Below are positions 43,789 to 52,683 of a stretch of 64,000 nt of DNA, piece by piece. The stretch is from NCBI GenBank assembly GCA_048359995.1, contig DBGCPK010000008.1:62001-126000 (forward strand). Direction: 5' to 3'. A program made the translations under genes and the position numbers. A model generated the notes under the pieces. It did no database searches, was not told where the DNA came from, and was given only the letters and a program-made list of their open reading frames with translations. Position 1 is the stretch's first letter. Each line of letters opens with the position of its first letter. Origin of the DNA: UBA3210 sp048359995. Lineage in GTDB: Bacteria > Bacillota_I > Bacilli_A > RFN20 > CAG-449.

Positions 43789-44634
43789 ATGAACGATTTG
43801 CAAAAATGCCAATTGGAAATTTTAAAAGAATTTATCCGCATCTGCACGATCCACAATCTTCAATATTACCTCGTCGGAGGCACTTGTCTCGGCGCCGTCC
43901 GTCATCAGGGCTTTATTCCTTGGGACGACGATATCGACGTGGCGATGCCGAGAAAAGATTACGATCGTTTCATCTCTTTGCAGGATCAGATGAAATCACC
44001 TTATTTTATTCAAACGTACCGAAGCGATCCGAATTACATTTACAACTATGCGAAAATAAGGGATAGTTCGACGACGTTCATCGAAAACTACTTTGCCTGT
44101 CATCAAATCAACCACGGCGTTTGGATCGACGTTTTTCCGTTGGACGGAATCAGCGAGCGCGACGAAGTTTATTCGAAATTCAGGAGAAAAATCCGTTACA
44201 CGTGGCATCAGGTCTATCTGATGTATCTTCCGTCTCTGAAAAGGAAAATTCGAAAAGAAACGCTGTGGAAAGATATCCCGTTGAATCTGATCGCTTACCT
44301 GTTCTTCTTCCTCAACGTCGGAAAATACCGCAACCGAAAGGTAGATCGAAAAGTGACGCGAATCGATTATGACAAGGCCTTTCTAATCGCCAATTATTTC
44401 GGAACCAATCCGAGCAAAGAAGCGATGCCGAAAGACATCTTCCTCGAAGGAAGCAAGGGAACGTTCGAAGGCATCGAAGTGATTCTTCCGAAAGACTACC
44501 ACGCGTATTTGACCCTTCTGTTCCGCGACTATATGACGCTTCCGCCGGAAGAAAAGCGTCAAGGACATCACCACGACAAAGGATTATCTTTAAATCAAAG
44601 TTACGAAGAATATATGCGAGAGCATCGATTGTAG
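43789..44634 (+). CDS. LicD-family phosphotransferase
   Basis: 281 residues from the ATG at 43789 (an in-frame GTG at 43780 overlaps the AGGTG site). The LicD signature is 'YYLVGGTCLGAVRHQGFIPWDDDIDVAM', then 'GVWIDVFPLDGI' and C-terminal 'PPEEKRQGHHH'. A paralogue of the LicD at 25223-26032. Followed by tarI and tarJ, it probably transfers ribitol phosphate from CDP-ribitol to a surface glycan; this is a context inference. Confidence 0.9.
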   Translation: MNDLQKCQLEILKEFIRICTIHNLQYYLVGGTCLGAVRHQGFIPWDDDIDVAMPRKDYDRFISLQDQMKSPYFIQTYRSDPNYIYNYAKIRDSSTTFIENYFACHQINHGVWIDVFPLDGISERDEVYSKFRRKIRYTWHQVYLMYLPSLKRKIRKETLWKDIPLNLIAYLFFFLNVGKYRNRKVDRKVTRIDYDKAFLIANYFGTNPSKEAMPKDIFLEGSKGTFEGIEVILPKDYHAYLTLLFRDYMTLPPEEKRQGHHHDKGLSLNQSYEEYMREHRL

Positions 44635-44642
44635 GAGGAAAA

Positions 44643-45356
44643 ATGAACATTGCACTGATTCTTGCCGCCGGTTCGGGTACCCGAATGGGCAATACCAGCA
44701 AACCGAAACAATTTTTGGAAATTTACAGCAAACCTTTGATCGTTCATACGATCGAAGCGTTTGAAATGCACGATCAGATCGACGGAATTCTGGTGGTTAC
44801 CAACGAATCCTACATTGATCAGGTGAAAATATGGTGCAAGCAGTACGACTTATCGAAAGTCAAATACGTCGTCTCGGGAGGTTCTTCCCGAAGGATTTCG
44901 GTTTACAACGGATTGAAACAACTGAAAGAATCCGGCATTCAGGACGACGATCTCGTTTTGATTCACGACGCGGCACGACCTTTGATCAGCCAGTCGATCA
45001 TCAGCGAAAACATCTCCTCCGGTCGAAAATTCGGCGCGGTCGACACCGTGATTCCGTCGAGCGATACGATCATCCGCTCGATAGACGGAGAGACGATCGT
45101 GGAAATTCAAAAGCGCAGTGAACAATATCAAGGGCAAACGCCGCAGACATTCAAATTCGGCATCATCTCCAAAGCCCACGAAGACGCGATAAAAAACAAC
45201 AACACCGAAACGACCGACGACTGCCGGTTGGTATATAATACGGGCGTTCCGATTCATTTGGTAAACGGGTCGAAACTGAATTTCAAGATCACGACTTTCG
45301 ACGATCTGATGATGCTCAAAGCCTTGCTCAAAATCGGAAAAACCGAGGTCATTTGA
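44643..45356 (+). CDS. tarI: Ribitol-5-phosphate cytidylyltransferase (IspD/TarI family)
   Basis: 237 residues. 'LAAGSGTRMG...KPKQFLEI' is the CTP-binding motif; 'VLIHDAARPLIS' and 'QGQTPQTFKF' are the IspD/TarI family signatures. Next to a TarJ dehydrogenase it is best read as TarI, which makes CDP-ribitol, rather than IspD of the MEP pathway. It follows AGGAGG. Two bp separate it from tarJ. Confidence 0.9.
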   Translation: MNIALILAAGSGTRMGNTSKPKQFLEIYSKPLIVHTIEAFEMHDQIDGILVVTNESYIDQVKIWCKQYDLSKVKYVVSGGSSRRISVYNGLKQLKESGIQDDDLVLIHDAARPLISQSIISENISSGRKFGAVDTVIPSSDTIIRSIDGETIVEIQKRSEQYQGQTPQTFKFGIISKAHEDAIKNNNTETTDDCRLVYNTGVPIHLVNGSKLNFKITTFDDLMMLKALLKIGKTEVI

Positions 45357-45357
45357 T

Positions 45358-46395
45358 ATGTTTCTTCCGGTCTATAAAGTCACCTCTCCTCAGGTAATCG
45401 AAGAGTTTGTCGAACACTTGGAATACGATGAAAAAAGCGTTTTGGTACACGTCGACAAGATGGCGATCTGCAAAGCCGATATCCGTTACTATTTGGGTAA
45501 AAGAGATCAGCACGTTCTCGAAAGAAAATACCCTCTCGCTCCGATTCATGAAGCGGTCGGTCATGTCATCAAAGATCCGACCGGAACGTATAAAAAGGGA
45601 GACAGGGTCATTTTGATTCCCAATTCGATCGATCCGAATCGCTGTCTGACCTGCCCTTTCACGCGTTGCAAAGAAGAGGAATTCGGGGAAAACTATTGTC
45701 CTTACGCGCAGTTCCGTTCATCGACCTGCGACGGTTTTATGCGGGAAATTTACTCCTGCCGACCGGATCAACTCGTCAAGTACGACGATTCAATCGAAGA
45801 TGCGATCGCCGTTTTCAGCGAACTTCTCAGCGTTTCTCACGCCGCCTGTCGGAGAATTCATCTCGGCAAAGTCCGACGCGTCGCGCTGTTCGGCGACGGA
45901 ATTATGGGCTATATGGTCTATATCCTCCTCGTGAGGAAATATCGTCTCGACGTCACTCTTTTCGGCATGGACGGCGAAAAAATGAAGATGTTCAAAGAAG
46001 CCGAAACGACGAAATACGCGGATTATCGCGGCGAAAAATTCGATACTCTTCTGGAATGCGTCGGAGGAAACGCTTCCGCTTTCGCGATCAACCAGATGAT
46101 CGATCTGGCGGCAATCGGCGCGGACTTGATTTTAATGGGAGTCGCGGAGGATAACATCGCCGTCAACACCCGAAAAATACTGGAAAAAGGCCTCTCCTTA
46201 AAGGGCGTTACCCGAAGCAGTCCGGAGGATTTCAGGCAGGTCGCCGCTCTTTTAAATCGAGAAGACGTTCGGGAAGATCTGAAACCGCTAGTTCTTTCCG
46301 TACATAAAATCACCAGTGTCAACGACGTTTACGCCAATTTCGAAAGAGAGATCGAAAACACGCGGATTATCGGAAAAAATCTGATGGAATTTTGA
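45358..46395 (+). CDS. tarJ: Ribulose-5-phosphate reductase (TarJ, zinc-dependent dehydrogenase)
   Basis: 345 residues, medium-chain dehydrogenase. The zinc-site Cys is in 'MAICKADIRYY'; 'HEAVGHV' gives His-Glu. A TarJ-specific cysteine-containing loop follows ('CLTCPFTRCKEEEFGENYCPY'), then Rossmann 'ALFGDGIMGYMV'. It reduces ribulose-5-phosphate to ribitol-5-phosphate with NADPH, feeding TarI. Motifs and neighbourhood agree. Confidence 0.92.
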   Translation: MFLPVYKVTSPQVIEEFVEHLEYDEKSVLVHVDKMAICKADIRYYLGKRDQHVLERKYPLAPIHEAVGHVIKDPTGTYKKGDRVILIPNSIDPNRCLTCPFTRCKEEEFGENYCPYAQFRSSTCDGFMREIYSCRPDQLVKYDDSIEDAIAVFSELLSVSHAACRRIHLGKVRRVALFGDGIMGYMVYILLVRKYRLDVTLFGMDGEKMKMFKEAETTKYADYRGEKFDTLLECVGGNASAFAINQMIDLAAIGADLILMGVAEDNIAVNTRKILEKGLSLKGVTRSSPEDFRQVAALLNREDVREDLKPLVLSVHKITSVNDVYANFEREIENTRIIGKNLMEF

Positions 46396-46433
46396 CGATC
46401 GTCGTATAATCGAATCACGTTGAGGATAACGGA

Positions 46434-47960
46434 ATGGAAAATTTACAAACCCGATATCAAAACTTATTGAACCGTTGCGAAGGCATTACGCGAATCAGAT
46501 CGTTTTTTCAATCGCGATACTTTCCTTTTGTCGTCGCTTTGACGATGATCGTCAGCGATTTTTTTGCCTTAGAATTGATTTGTTATACCCTCGTCGCTCT
46601 TTTGGGAATCGTTACGCTTCTCACGGATCCAGACACGAAACCGTTGCTCTGCATCGTTTTGCTCTATCAAATGGGAATGTCGTATCCAAACGGACTTTCT
46701 TACAACAAATACCCCGATCGTCCGAATATCTACGACCGGCAAGAGGTCGTCGTCTATTTCGGAATTTTAATCGCCGCACTTGCGCTCGCTGCAATTTTGA
46801 ACGGGATACTTTTCCGTCAATACAAGCGTTTTTTTTCGAAAAGCCGCTTTCTTCTCCCGTCTTTGATCCCTCTTTCGATTGCATATCTGACCGGCGGAAT
46901 CGGCAGCAGCGGTTACACGTTCGACAACCTGCTCTTCTCTCTTTCCAACGCCGCGATGATTTTGGGGATTTTCATCTATTTTTCCGACACCGCTTTTTTA
47001 ACGGGAGATCCGTTGAAAGAAATATCCGCTCTTCTTCTTGCCGTCGCCTTTACCATCGTTTCGGAAGTGATTTTCATCTATTTCGACAATCGGATTATCC
47101 GCGACGGAATCATTTACAAATTCGATATCCGAAACGGCTGGGGAATCCACAACAACTTTGCAGGATTGCTATGCATCTGTGTGCCGTTTTTATCCTATGC
47201 GGCCATTAAGGAATCGTCGCGAAATACGCGGTTAATTTACGCTTTCGGTCTTCTCTATGCTTGTGCGGGCATTCTCCTCACGCTGAGCCGAAACGGAATC
47301 CTTTTGATGGCAATCCTTTTAACGGGTGCCTTTATCGTCTTGATCAAATCGGCTCATCCAAGAAAACCGCTCGTATTCGACGTTCTCCTCACCTCTCTCG
47401 CTCTCATCGTTCTCCTCGTCGCTCTTTTCTGCGACGAAATTCAAAAACTTCTGACCGTCCTCCTCGAAAGCGGATTCGGTCTCAACGGTCGGGAAGAGTT
47501 GTATCGACAAGGAATCGGGCACTTTCTAAGCAATCCGATCTTCGGAGTCGGTTGGTTCAAATGCAATCCGGATACTTCGTCGATTCCGCCGAATTCTTTT
47601 GCGCCTGCTTTTAAGTATCACAACATCGCCGTTCAACTTTTGGCTTCCTGCGGAATCGTCGGCCTTTTCGGTTGGCTCTTTTTCTTCGTCTACGCCACGG
47701 ATCAAACCTTTAAAAACCGAACCGCCTGCGCGAAAATCTGCTATTTGGGAATTCTCGCCCTTCTTTTAGGTTCGATATTCGATAATTTTTTCTTCGATTA
47801 TACTTTCGAGAGGTTTCTCGCCCTGTTCCTGACGGGAATCGCCGTCTCCTCACCTCCTGTCAAAGTCCCGAACAGGGAACAGAGCCGAAAGAAATCAAAG
47901 GAAGAGCAGACTACTGCATACGGAAAGAGTGTTTGCTATAAAGCACAAGATATAGTATGA
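46434..47960 (+). CDS. O-antigen ligase/Wzy-like membrane polymerase
   Basis: A 508-residue membrane protein with about 10-12 helices. A Wzy_C-type segment lies near residues 340-400 ('LNGREELYRQGIGHFLSNPIFGVGW' and 'YHNIAVQLLASCGIVGLFGW'), which includes the conserved Arg/His positions of this superfamily. The C-terminal 30 residues are charged. It is the last gene of the licD-tarI-tarJ operon, 38 bp after tarJ. It may polymerise or ligate the ribitol-phosphate-containing glycan. Confidence 0.85.
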   Translation: MENLQTRYQNLLNRCEGITRIRSFFQSRYFPFVVALTMIVSDFFALELICYTLVALLGIVTLLTDPDTKPLLCIVLLYQMGMSYPNGLSYNKYPDRPNIYDRQEVVVYFGILIAALALAAILNGILFRQYKRFFSKSRFLLPSLIPLSIAYLTGGIGSSGYTFDNLLFSLSNAAMILGIFIYFSDTAFLTGDPLKEISALLLAVAFTIVSEVIFIYFDNRIIRDGIIYKFDIRNGWGIHNNFAGLLCICVPFLSYAAIKESSRNTRLIYAFGLLYACAGILLTLSRNGILLMAILLTGAFIVLIKSAHPRKPLVFDVLLTSLALIVLLVALFCDEIQKLLTVLLESGFGLNGREELYRQGIGHFLSNPIFGVGWFKCNPDTSSIPPNSFAPAFKYHNIAVQLLASCGIVGLFGWLFFFVYATDQTFKNRTACAKICYLGILALLLGSIFDNFFFDYTFERFLALFLTGIAVSSPPVKVPNREQSRKKSKEEQTTAYGKSVCYKAQDIV

Positions 47961-48114
47961 AATCACCTGTTTAAGGAGAAACACGAAGCAATAGCAAACA
48001 ACTTTTACCTCTTTTAATACGACGATTATAAAGGCTGTAAGAAACAGATTTTCAAATAATTCCTTACTTTTTTTCTATCTCTTTACAATCCTATTTTACA
48101 TTACGGTGTTGCGC

Positions 48115-48143
48115 TTGAATATCGGCATTTGGTGTGAAATAAT
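48115..48143 (+). promoter_or_regulatory. Promoter of the M28 peptidase gene
   Basis: -35 TTGAAT (48115-48120), 17 bp, -10 AATAAT (48138-48143). Confidence 0.5.
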
Positions 48144-48170
48144 AATTACAGCAAATTGACGGAGTGTTAT

Positions 48171-48950
48171 ATGAAATACGTAGAAAGAATAGCAAAGACA
48201 AATCAGTTGGAAAGAAGGCAGGCGATTATTGATATTCTTACCGAAATCGGAGTGAAGTTCGAGTTGCAGAAGGCTTGTGTAGGTGAGCACGACGTAGAGA
48301 ATATTGTCGTTTCTTGTAATCCTTCCGTTAGTCGACTTGTCATCGGCGCACACTATGATAGTGTGGAAGGCAGCACGGGTTCAAACGATAACGCAAGCGG
48401 GTGCAGCGTTCTTCTGCATTTAATTGAGCAATTGAAAAATGTAAAACATAGCATTGACTTTGTATTTTTCGACAGAGAAGAATATATCGACCACGGTAGC
48501 GAAGCATATTTAAATATTGTCGGAAAAGAAAACGTTTCCGCTATGATAAACCTTGATATGTGCGGTCATGGCGAAACGGTGGTGGTATCGCATAAGGGGA
48601 ACGTCGGCAATCGTGCATTTTACGGCACTATGGATAAAAAAATGTTAAATATGCACGCAATAACCCTTGTGGACTTTTTACCTAATGGTGATGACGACAG
48701 ATTCGACGAAAAAAATATACCCAATATTTCGGTTTGCACGCTAAATAGCGCCGATACGGAATTTTTCATCTATCTAGGTAATTTGCGGAGAGAAAACAAG
48801 CAACCGACAGTCGACGACCAGAAACGTTTTATGTCGTTAGACATTATTTCAACTATGCACCTTGGCAAAAATGATAATATCTCTTGCTGCAATCAACGTT
48901 CTATTGACAAGGTAACGCAATGGCTATTTGACGGCTTGGTTAGTGCATAA
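48171..48950 (+). CDS. M28-family zinc aminopeptidase-like protein, cytoplasmic
   Basis: 259 residues from the ATG at 48171 behind GGAGTG. M28 metal and catalytic residues can be traced: 'GAHYDS' (His61, Asp63), 'SNDNASG' (Asp73), 'DREEY' (Glu103/Glu104), 'INLDMCG' (Asp129), and a C-terminal 'MHLGKND' His. No signal peptide or membrane segment, so an intracellular enzyme is predicted. The substrate is unknown. AT-richer than the flanking polysaccharide genes; with fic it may form a recently acquired islet. It ends at a good terminator. Confidence 0.87.
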   Translation: MKYVERIAKTNQLERRQAIIDILTEIGVKFELQKACVGEHDVENIVVSCNPSVSRLVIGAHYDSVEGSTGSNDNASGCSVLLHLIEQLKNVKHSIDFVFFDREEYIDHGSEAYLNIVGKENVSAMINLDMCGHGETVVVSHKGNVGNRAFYGTMDKKMLNMHAITLVDFLPNGDDDRFDEKNIPNISVCTLNSADTEFFIYLGNLRRENKQPTVDDQKRFMSLDIISTMHLGKNDNISCCNQRSIDKVTQWLFDGLVSA

Positions 48951-48969
48951 ATTGCAATTTGTAAAACTT

Positions 48970-49009
48970 CGGCGGTTGGAATCGGAAACAGTCCGACCGT
49001 CTTTTTTTC
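48970..49009 (+). terminator. Terminator of the M28 peptidase gene
   Basis: A stem CGGTTGGA/TCCGACCG (one G.U pair), extended by two more pairs, followed by seven T. Confidence 0.85.
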
Positions 49010-49053
49010 ACCTTTCGATGCCATTTTTATTTAGATGCGTTTATTCCGCGTTT

Positions 49054-49944
49054 TTATATGGGTATCTTGAAATAATCAAGGTAAAGTTTGAATTTATCTT
49101 GCGCCGTAAGGCAAGTATCGCGCAAATAGCCGCGCTCGTTGTTCCATTCTTTTAAGCCGCGATAGTAGAATAGTTTTAATTCTTCGTCGATTATGAATGG
49201 TACGATATTGTACTTTAAGCACTCTTTAAATAAAAGTAATCTGCCGATTCTGCCGTTGCCGTCTTGAAACGGGTGGATACACTCGAACTTATAATGAAAA
49301 TCCAACAAGTCGTCAAAAGTTTTTTCTTTGTTTGCGTTGTACTCACAAAGCAGTTCTTTCATTTTGTCGGCAACTTCTTCGGGCTGCGCCGTGAACATAT
49401 CGCCTACGGTGTTGGGCAACCTCTTGTAATCGCCTACGGCGAACCAGTCTTGCCGTGCGTCCGTCGTCCCATTTTTTAACGTGCGGTGTAATTCCTTTAT
49501 AAACGTTTCCTTAATCGCTTTTTTTGCGTTCTCTATAATAAGATCGATACACTTAAAGTGATTAGCCGTTTCTACAATGTCATCCACCTTTACCGCACCG
49601 CAATCGATGCCGATTGTGTTCGTTTCAAATATATAGCGCGTTTGGTCGTGGGTTAGGCGACTGCCTTCGATATGGTTGGAATTATATGTTAATTCGATTT
49701 GTACCTTATGATAAATGCCGCCCGAAATTTTCGCCTTTTTTTCTGCGGTCAGAACTTCCAACAAGGTGGTAGGCAATTCAACTTTTTTATTTGCTCTGTC
49801 GGGCTTTTGCGCGTCTTCGGGAACGTTCCAAGTTTTGCCCGTTAAAAATGCGCCGTCAACTTTCCCCATAGCACAATAATTCCGAACGCTTCGCTCGGAT
49901 ATATTCCATTTCTTTGCTATTTCCGTTACCGATAGATATTTCAT
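49054..49944 (-). CDS. Fic-domain AMP-transferase with N-terminal HTH and inhibitory motif
   Basis: 296 residues from the ATG at 49944 behind GAGG. The first 50 form an excisionase/MerR-like helix-turn-helix ('YLSVTEIAKKWNISERSVRNYCAMGKVDGAF'). An inhibitory helix motif, SNHIEG (residues 89-94; pattern S/TxxxE/N), precedes the catalytic 'HPFQDGNGRIGR' (224-235, complete Fic motif). This is the class II self-inhibited architecture. Fic proteins usually AMPylate target proteins. The putative target and stimulus are unknown. Confidence 0.92.
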   Translation of the reverse strand: MKYLSVTEIAKKWNISERSVRNYCAMGKVDGAFLTGKTWNVPEDAQKPDRANKKVELPTTLLEVLTAEKKAKISGGIYHKVQIELTYNSNHIEGSRLTHDQTRYIFETNTIGIDCGAVKVDDIVETANHFKCIDLIIENAKKAIKETFIKELHRTLKNGTTDARQDWFAVGDYKRLPNTVGDMFTAQPEEVADKMKELLCEYNANKEKTFDDLLDFHYKFECIHPFQDGNGRIGRLLLFKECLKYNIVPFIIDEELKLFYYRGLKEWNNERGYLRDTCLTAQDKFKLYLDYFKIPI

Positions 49945-50040
49945 ACAATAGAACCTCGTTGATAATTGTATCATATTATCGGCAAAAAAGTGATAATCAA
50001 ACCTTTAAATTAGCGTTATTTTTGCCGTTATCGAAAAAAA

Positions 50041-50190
50041 GTTGTTGACGCCGTAATCCCCTTTATCAAAGAAAAAACAAAGTTGGATAATGAGCGCGGC
50101 TCTTTGCGCGACACTTGCCTTACGGCACAAGACAAATTCAAACTTTACCTTGATTATTTCAAGATACATATAACAGCAGTTCCAATTTGA
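50041..50190 (+). pseudogene. Remnant of a second fic gene, C-terminal fragment
   Basis: Reading 50041-50190 in the plus frame gives 'VVDAVIPFIKEKTKLDNERG' and then 'SLRDTCLTAQDKFKLYLDYF', ending with TGA. The stretch from NERG to YFKI matches the last 26 residues of the intact Fic protein (49054-49944) with one difference. At DNA level most differences over about 85 bp are at third codon positions, so it is a diverged paralogue rather than a fresh copy. No start codon or Fic motif remains. Opposite orientation to the intact gene. Confidence 0.85.
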
Positions 50191-50217
50191 TTTTGTCCCT
50201 TATAAATATGGAAGTTG

Positions 50218-51000
50218 CTAACCGCAGTTTGTTCCTTTCCGCCGAACAATAAAATCGGCTAATCTCAACGCGATTTCAAAGTGCCTGTAATCGTGTTGCG
50301 TGCCGCTTAAATCGTCTTTCTTCTTGCGCGAATCCCATTCCGGCGCATCGAGCAAATCTCCGCTGGTAAAAAAGAAGTACGCTTCCACATTCCGAAAATC
50401 GCATACCGCCTGAACCGCGGAACACTCCATTTCGACGGAAAGGCAACCTTCCGCTTTCCTTTTTTTAAAATTCGCCGTCGTTTCACGATAAAAAGCGTCG
50501 GTCGTCCACGTCTTCCCCATCACAAAAGGAAGCCCCAATTTTTCCATAAAATCCGCGACGACTTCCGCATTTTTGATCGAAATATAATCGGACCCGGGCG
50601 CATAATGATAAGAAGTCCCTTCGTCACGGTAAGCCTCCGTCGGAATCATCACTTTTCCGTGGACGATTTCTCTGTCCAGACAACCGCAGCCGCCGAAAAC
50701 GACGAACCGATTTGTGTGGATTTCTGTCAAGGCTTCTTCTATCAGTCCGACGGTTGCCGGCGCACCGATATACGTCTTGAAAAAAGCAAATTTTTTGCCC
50801 TGCCATTCGATCTGATAAATCGGCGTGGTTCCCGTAACGGACTCGATTTTTCCGATCGTTCTGCAAGGATAATGATCAAGCGCATATTTTTCGACGATAT
50901 GGGAAAACGTAACGATGCAAGCCTCTACTTCCGCGCGATCTTTCCGATAAACCGGTTGAATAATCGCTTTTTTATTGGTATCGTAACTATCCGTAATCAT
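50218..51000 (-). CDS. Nucleoside phosphorylase (purine/uridine phosphorylase family)
   Basis: 260 residues, PNP_UDP_1 fold. 'FGGCGCLDREIVHGKVMIP' is the phosphate-binding glycine region; 'GCLSVEMECSAVQAVCDF' carries the conserved VEME substrate-ribose contact. 'SGDLLDAPEWD' matches the Asp region of the family. It cleaves nucleosides with phosphate; whether it acts on purine or uridine is not clear, although members with this N-terminus are often annotated as uridine phosphorylases. Own promoter. Not evidently linked to polysaccharide genes. Confidence 0.88.
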   Translation of the reverse strand: MITDSYDTNKKAIIQPVYRKDRAEVEACIVTFSHIVEKYALDHYPCRTIGKIESVTGTTPIYQIEWQGKKFAFFKTYIGAPATVGLIEEALTEIHTNRFVVFGGCGCLDREIVHGKVMIPTEAYRDEGTSYHYAPGSDYISIKNAEVVADFMEKLGLPFVMGKTWTTDAFYRETTANFKKRKAEGCLSVEMECSAVQAVCDFRNVEAYFFFTSGDLLDAPEWDSRKKKDDLSGTQHDYRHFEIALRLADFIVRRKGTNCG

Positions 51001-51120
51001 GTTGTTGTCCGCCTTTCTCTGTTCCGTATTCCGAAATATCCGTGAAAATTTCAGATGTTTCTCCGCAATTCTCTTTTCGCTTTCGATAAATTCGGATTTT
51101 TCGCAACTTTCTTTCGATAT

Positions 51121-51149
51121 ATTCTATTTCTTTCCATTCCGCTTGTCAA
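51121..51149 (-). promoter_or_regulatory. Promoter of the nucleoside phosphorylase gene
   Basis: Minus strand: consensus -35 TTGACA (51149-51144), 17 bp, -10 TAGAAT (51126-51121). The leader is about 115 nt long, with no purine riboswitch features. Confidence 0.8.
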
Positions 51150-51222
51150 TCGTCACTCGGACCAACGTTTTCGAAAAAAAACGTCTTCCCGTTCCTCGTC
51201 ATCTCTTCATCGGCGATATTCT

Positions 51223-52683
51223 CTAACCTTTCCTCAGTTTTTTTAAAAAGCGACCGATCAACTGACCGAAAAAGATCGGCGTTACGACGATATAAAGCAG
51301 AAAATAGATTGCGAAAGAGATGCCTGCGTTTTCAACGATCGTCGCAAGATAGAATCCGACCATAAGGATCAAAGGATAAGCATAGTTTTTCCACGAAAAG
51401 CGAATTCCCTTTCTTCGAACCAAGCAGAAATCGGAAACCGCGTACCAGATAAACAAGACGACGACCGAAGCCGCGGAAATCGCATAGTAATTTTTGAAAA
51501 CCGCCCAAGCGACGGCATTCGCGACCACCGATAAAACGAGAATTCCGATGCTGATCGAAAAGAAGCGGTTCGACTTTCGCAACGCATTGTAATAATTGAA
51601 GATGACCACCGAAACGTTCGTGGAAACCATAATTCCCGGAAGAATGATTCGGAAAATGACCAATGAATCCGCGTAAGACGGCAAAAAATAATTCACGAAA
51701 AGCACCAAAGGGAAGTAGACGAGCAAACAAAATCCGGTGATTACGGAAAGCAACGAAATCAAAGGAGGATAATTCGCTTTCAGACGGTTATCGTCGAATC
51801 TCTTCAACGTCGGATAAAGCACGGTGGCGATTGCCGATATCGCGACGGTGACCAATCCCAGCATATTGTAAGCGAAAGCGTAGACCGCATAATCCGCGCT
51901 TTCGTAGAGAATCGACACGAATTGGCGATCCAGTTGCAGAATCATATTCGAAACGAAATTGGAAAGCATCAGGGGGATTCCGACGATAAAAAAGGTTCTC
52001 AGCATCTTTTTTTCGCTTCGAAACGAATCCGCCCCGCCGAACGTGATTTCCCGATAGGCGAAAACATACCACAGGGCGATGAGCAGAAGAATCAAAGAGG
52101 TGATTACCACGTAGATCTGATATTTCAGAAAAGTGATGATTTCCGCGTAGTAAAGTCCGTATAAAACGGCAATGGTCACGACGGTCAGCATCGATTTGAC
52201 CAAGTTGACCAGAGACAATTCTTTAAATCGTCCCGTAATCTGCGAAATAAATTGATAATAGGTGATGATATTGCTCGAAAGAAGCGAAAGGCTGATAAAA
52301 AGAAAGATAAAGCCGTAGTCATATCGAACGAAGCAAAGCGCGATCGAAGTGATGATCAAAGAAATCGCGCATTGAAAAAACAGCAGAAAACGCGAATAGC
52401 ACCGAAATTTCCTTTTATCCAATTCCTCGTATTTCTTTCCTCCGAACAGAAGATAAATGCCGTCGCAAAAGCCGAAATGAAACAAACCGACGTATCCCAA
52501 ATACAAAGTGAAGATCTTGTAATAGCCGTAATCGCTTTGTCCCATCATCTTCGGGATCAGGAAACCGACCAGCACTCCCGAAAGAATCGTGAAAAGATTG
52601 CTGACCGCTACGCGGAGAATATCGCGAATTGTCTTTCCTTCTTCCCTGTTTTCCGTATGAGCGATCTCAGTTTCTTCTTTCAT
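51223..52683 (-). CDS. Second Wzx-type flippase (MOP superfamily)
   Basis: 486 residues from the ATG at 52683 (MKEETEIAH). About 12-14 predicted helices begin at 'LRVAVSNLFTILSGVLVGFLIPKMMG', with a polysaccharide-synthesis-protein pattern ('SDYGYYKIFTLYLGYVGLFHFGFCDGIYL'). It resembles the lineage of flippases with teichoic-acid or O-antigen genes. Last gene of the dTDP-rhamnose operon; it overlaps rfbB by 17 bp. Confidence 0.88.
   Translation of the reverse strand: MKEETEIAHTENREEGKTIRDILRVAVSNLFTILSGVLVGFLIPKMMGQSDYGYYKIFTLYLGYVGLFHFGFCDGIYLLFGGKKYEELDKRKFRCYSRFLLFFQCAISLIITSIALCFVRYDYGFIFLFISLSLLSSNIITYYQFISQITGRFKELSLVNLVKSMLTVVTIAVLYGLYYAEIITFLKYQIYVVITSLILLLIALWYVFAYREITFGGADSFRSEKKMLRTFFIVGIPLMLSNFVSNMILQLDRQFVSILYESADYAVYAFAYNMLGLVTVAISAIATVLYPTLKRFDDNRLKANYPPLISLLSVITGFCLLVYFPLVLFVNYFLPSYADSLVIFRIILPGIMVSTNVSVVIFNYYNALRKSNRFFSISIGILVLSVVANAVAWAVFKNYYAISAASVVVLFIWYAVSDFCLVRRKGIRFSWKNYAYPLILMVGFYLATIVENAGISFAIYFLLYIVVTPIFFGQLIGRFLKKLRKG

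Noticed and set aside
46434..47960. Classic tarK/tarL poly(ribitol phosphate) polymerase
   Set aside because: The protein is a multi-helix Wzy-like membrane protein and lacks the CDP-glycerol glycerophosphotransferase domain.
51001..51120. Purine riboswitch in the leader of the nucleoside phosphorylase gene
   Set aside because: The conserved purine-aptamer core (TATAATCC ... GTTTCTACC) is not present.
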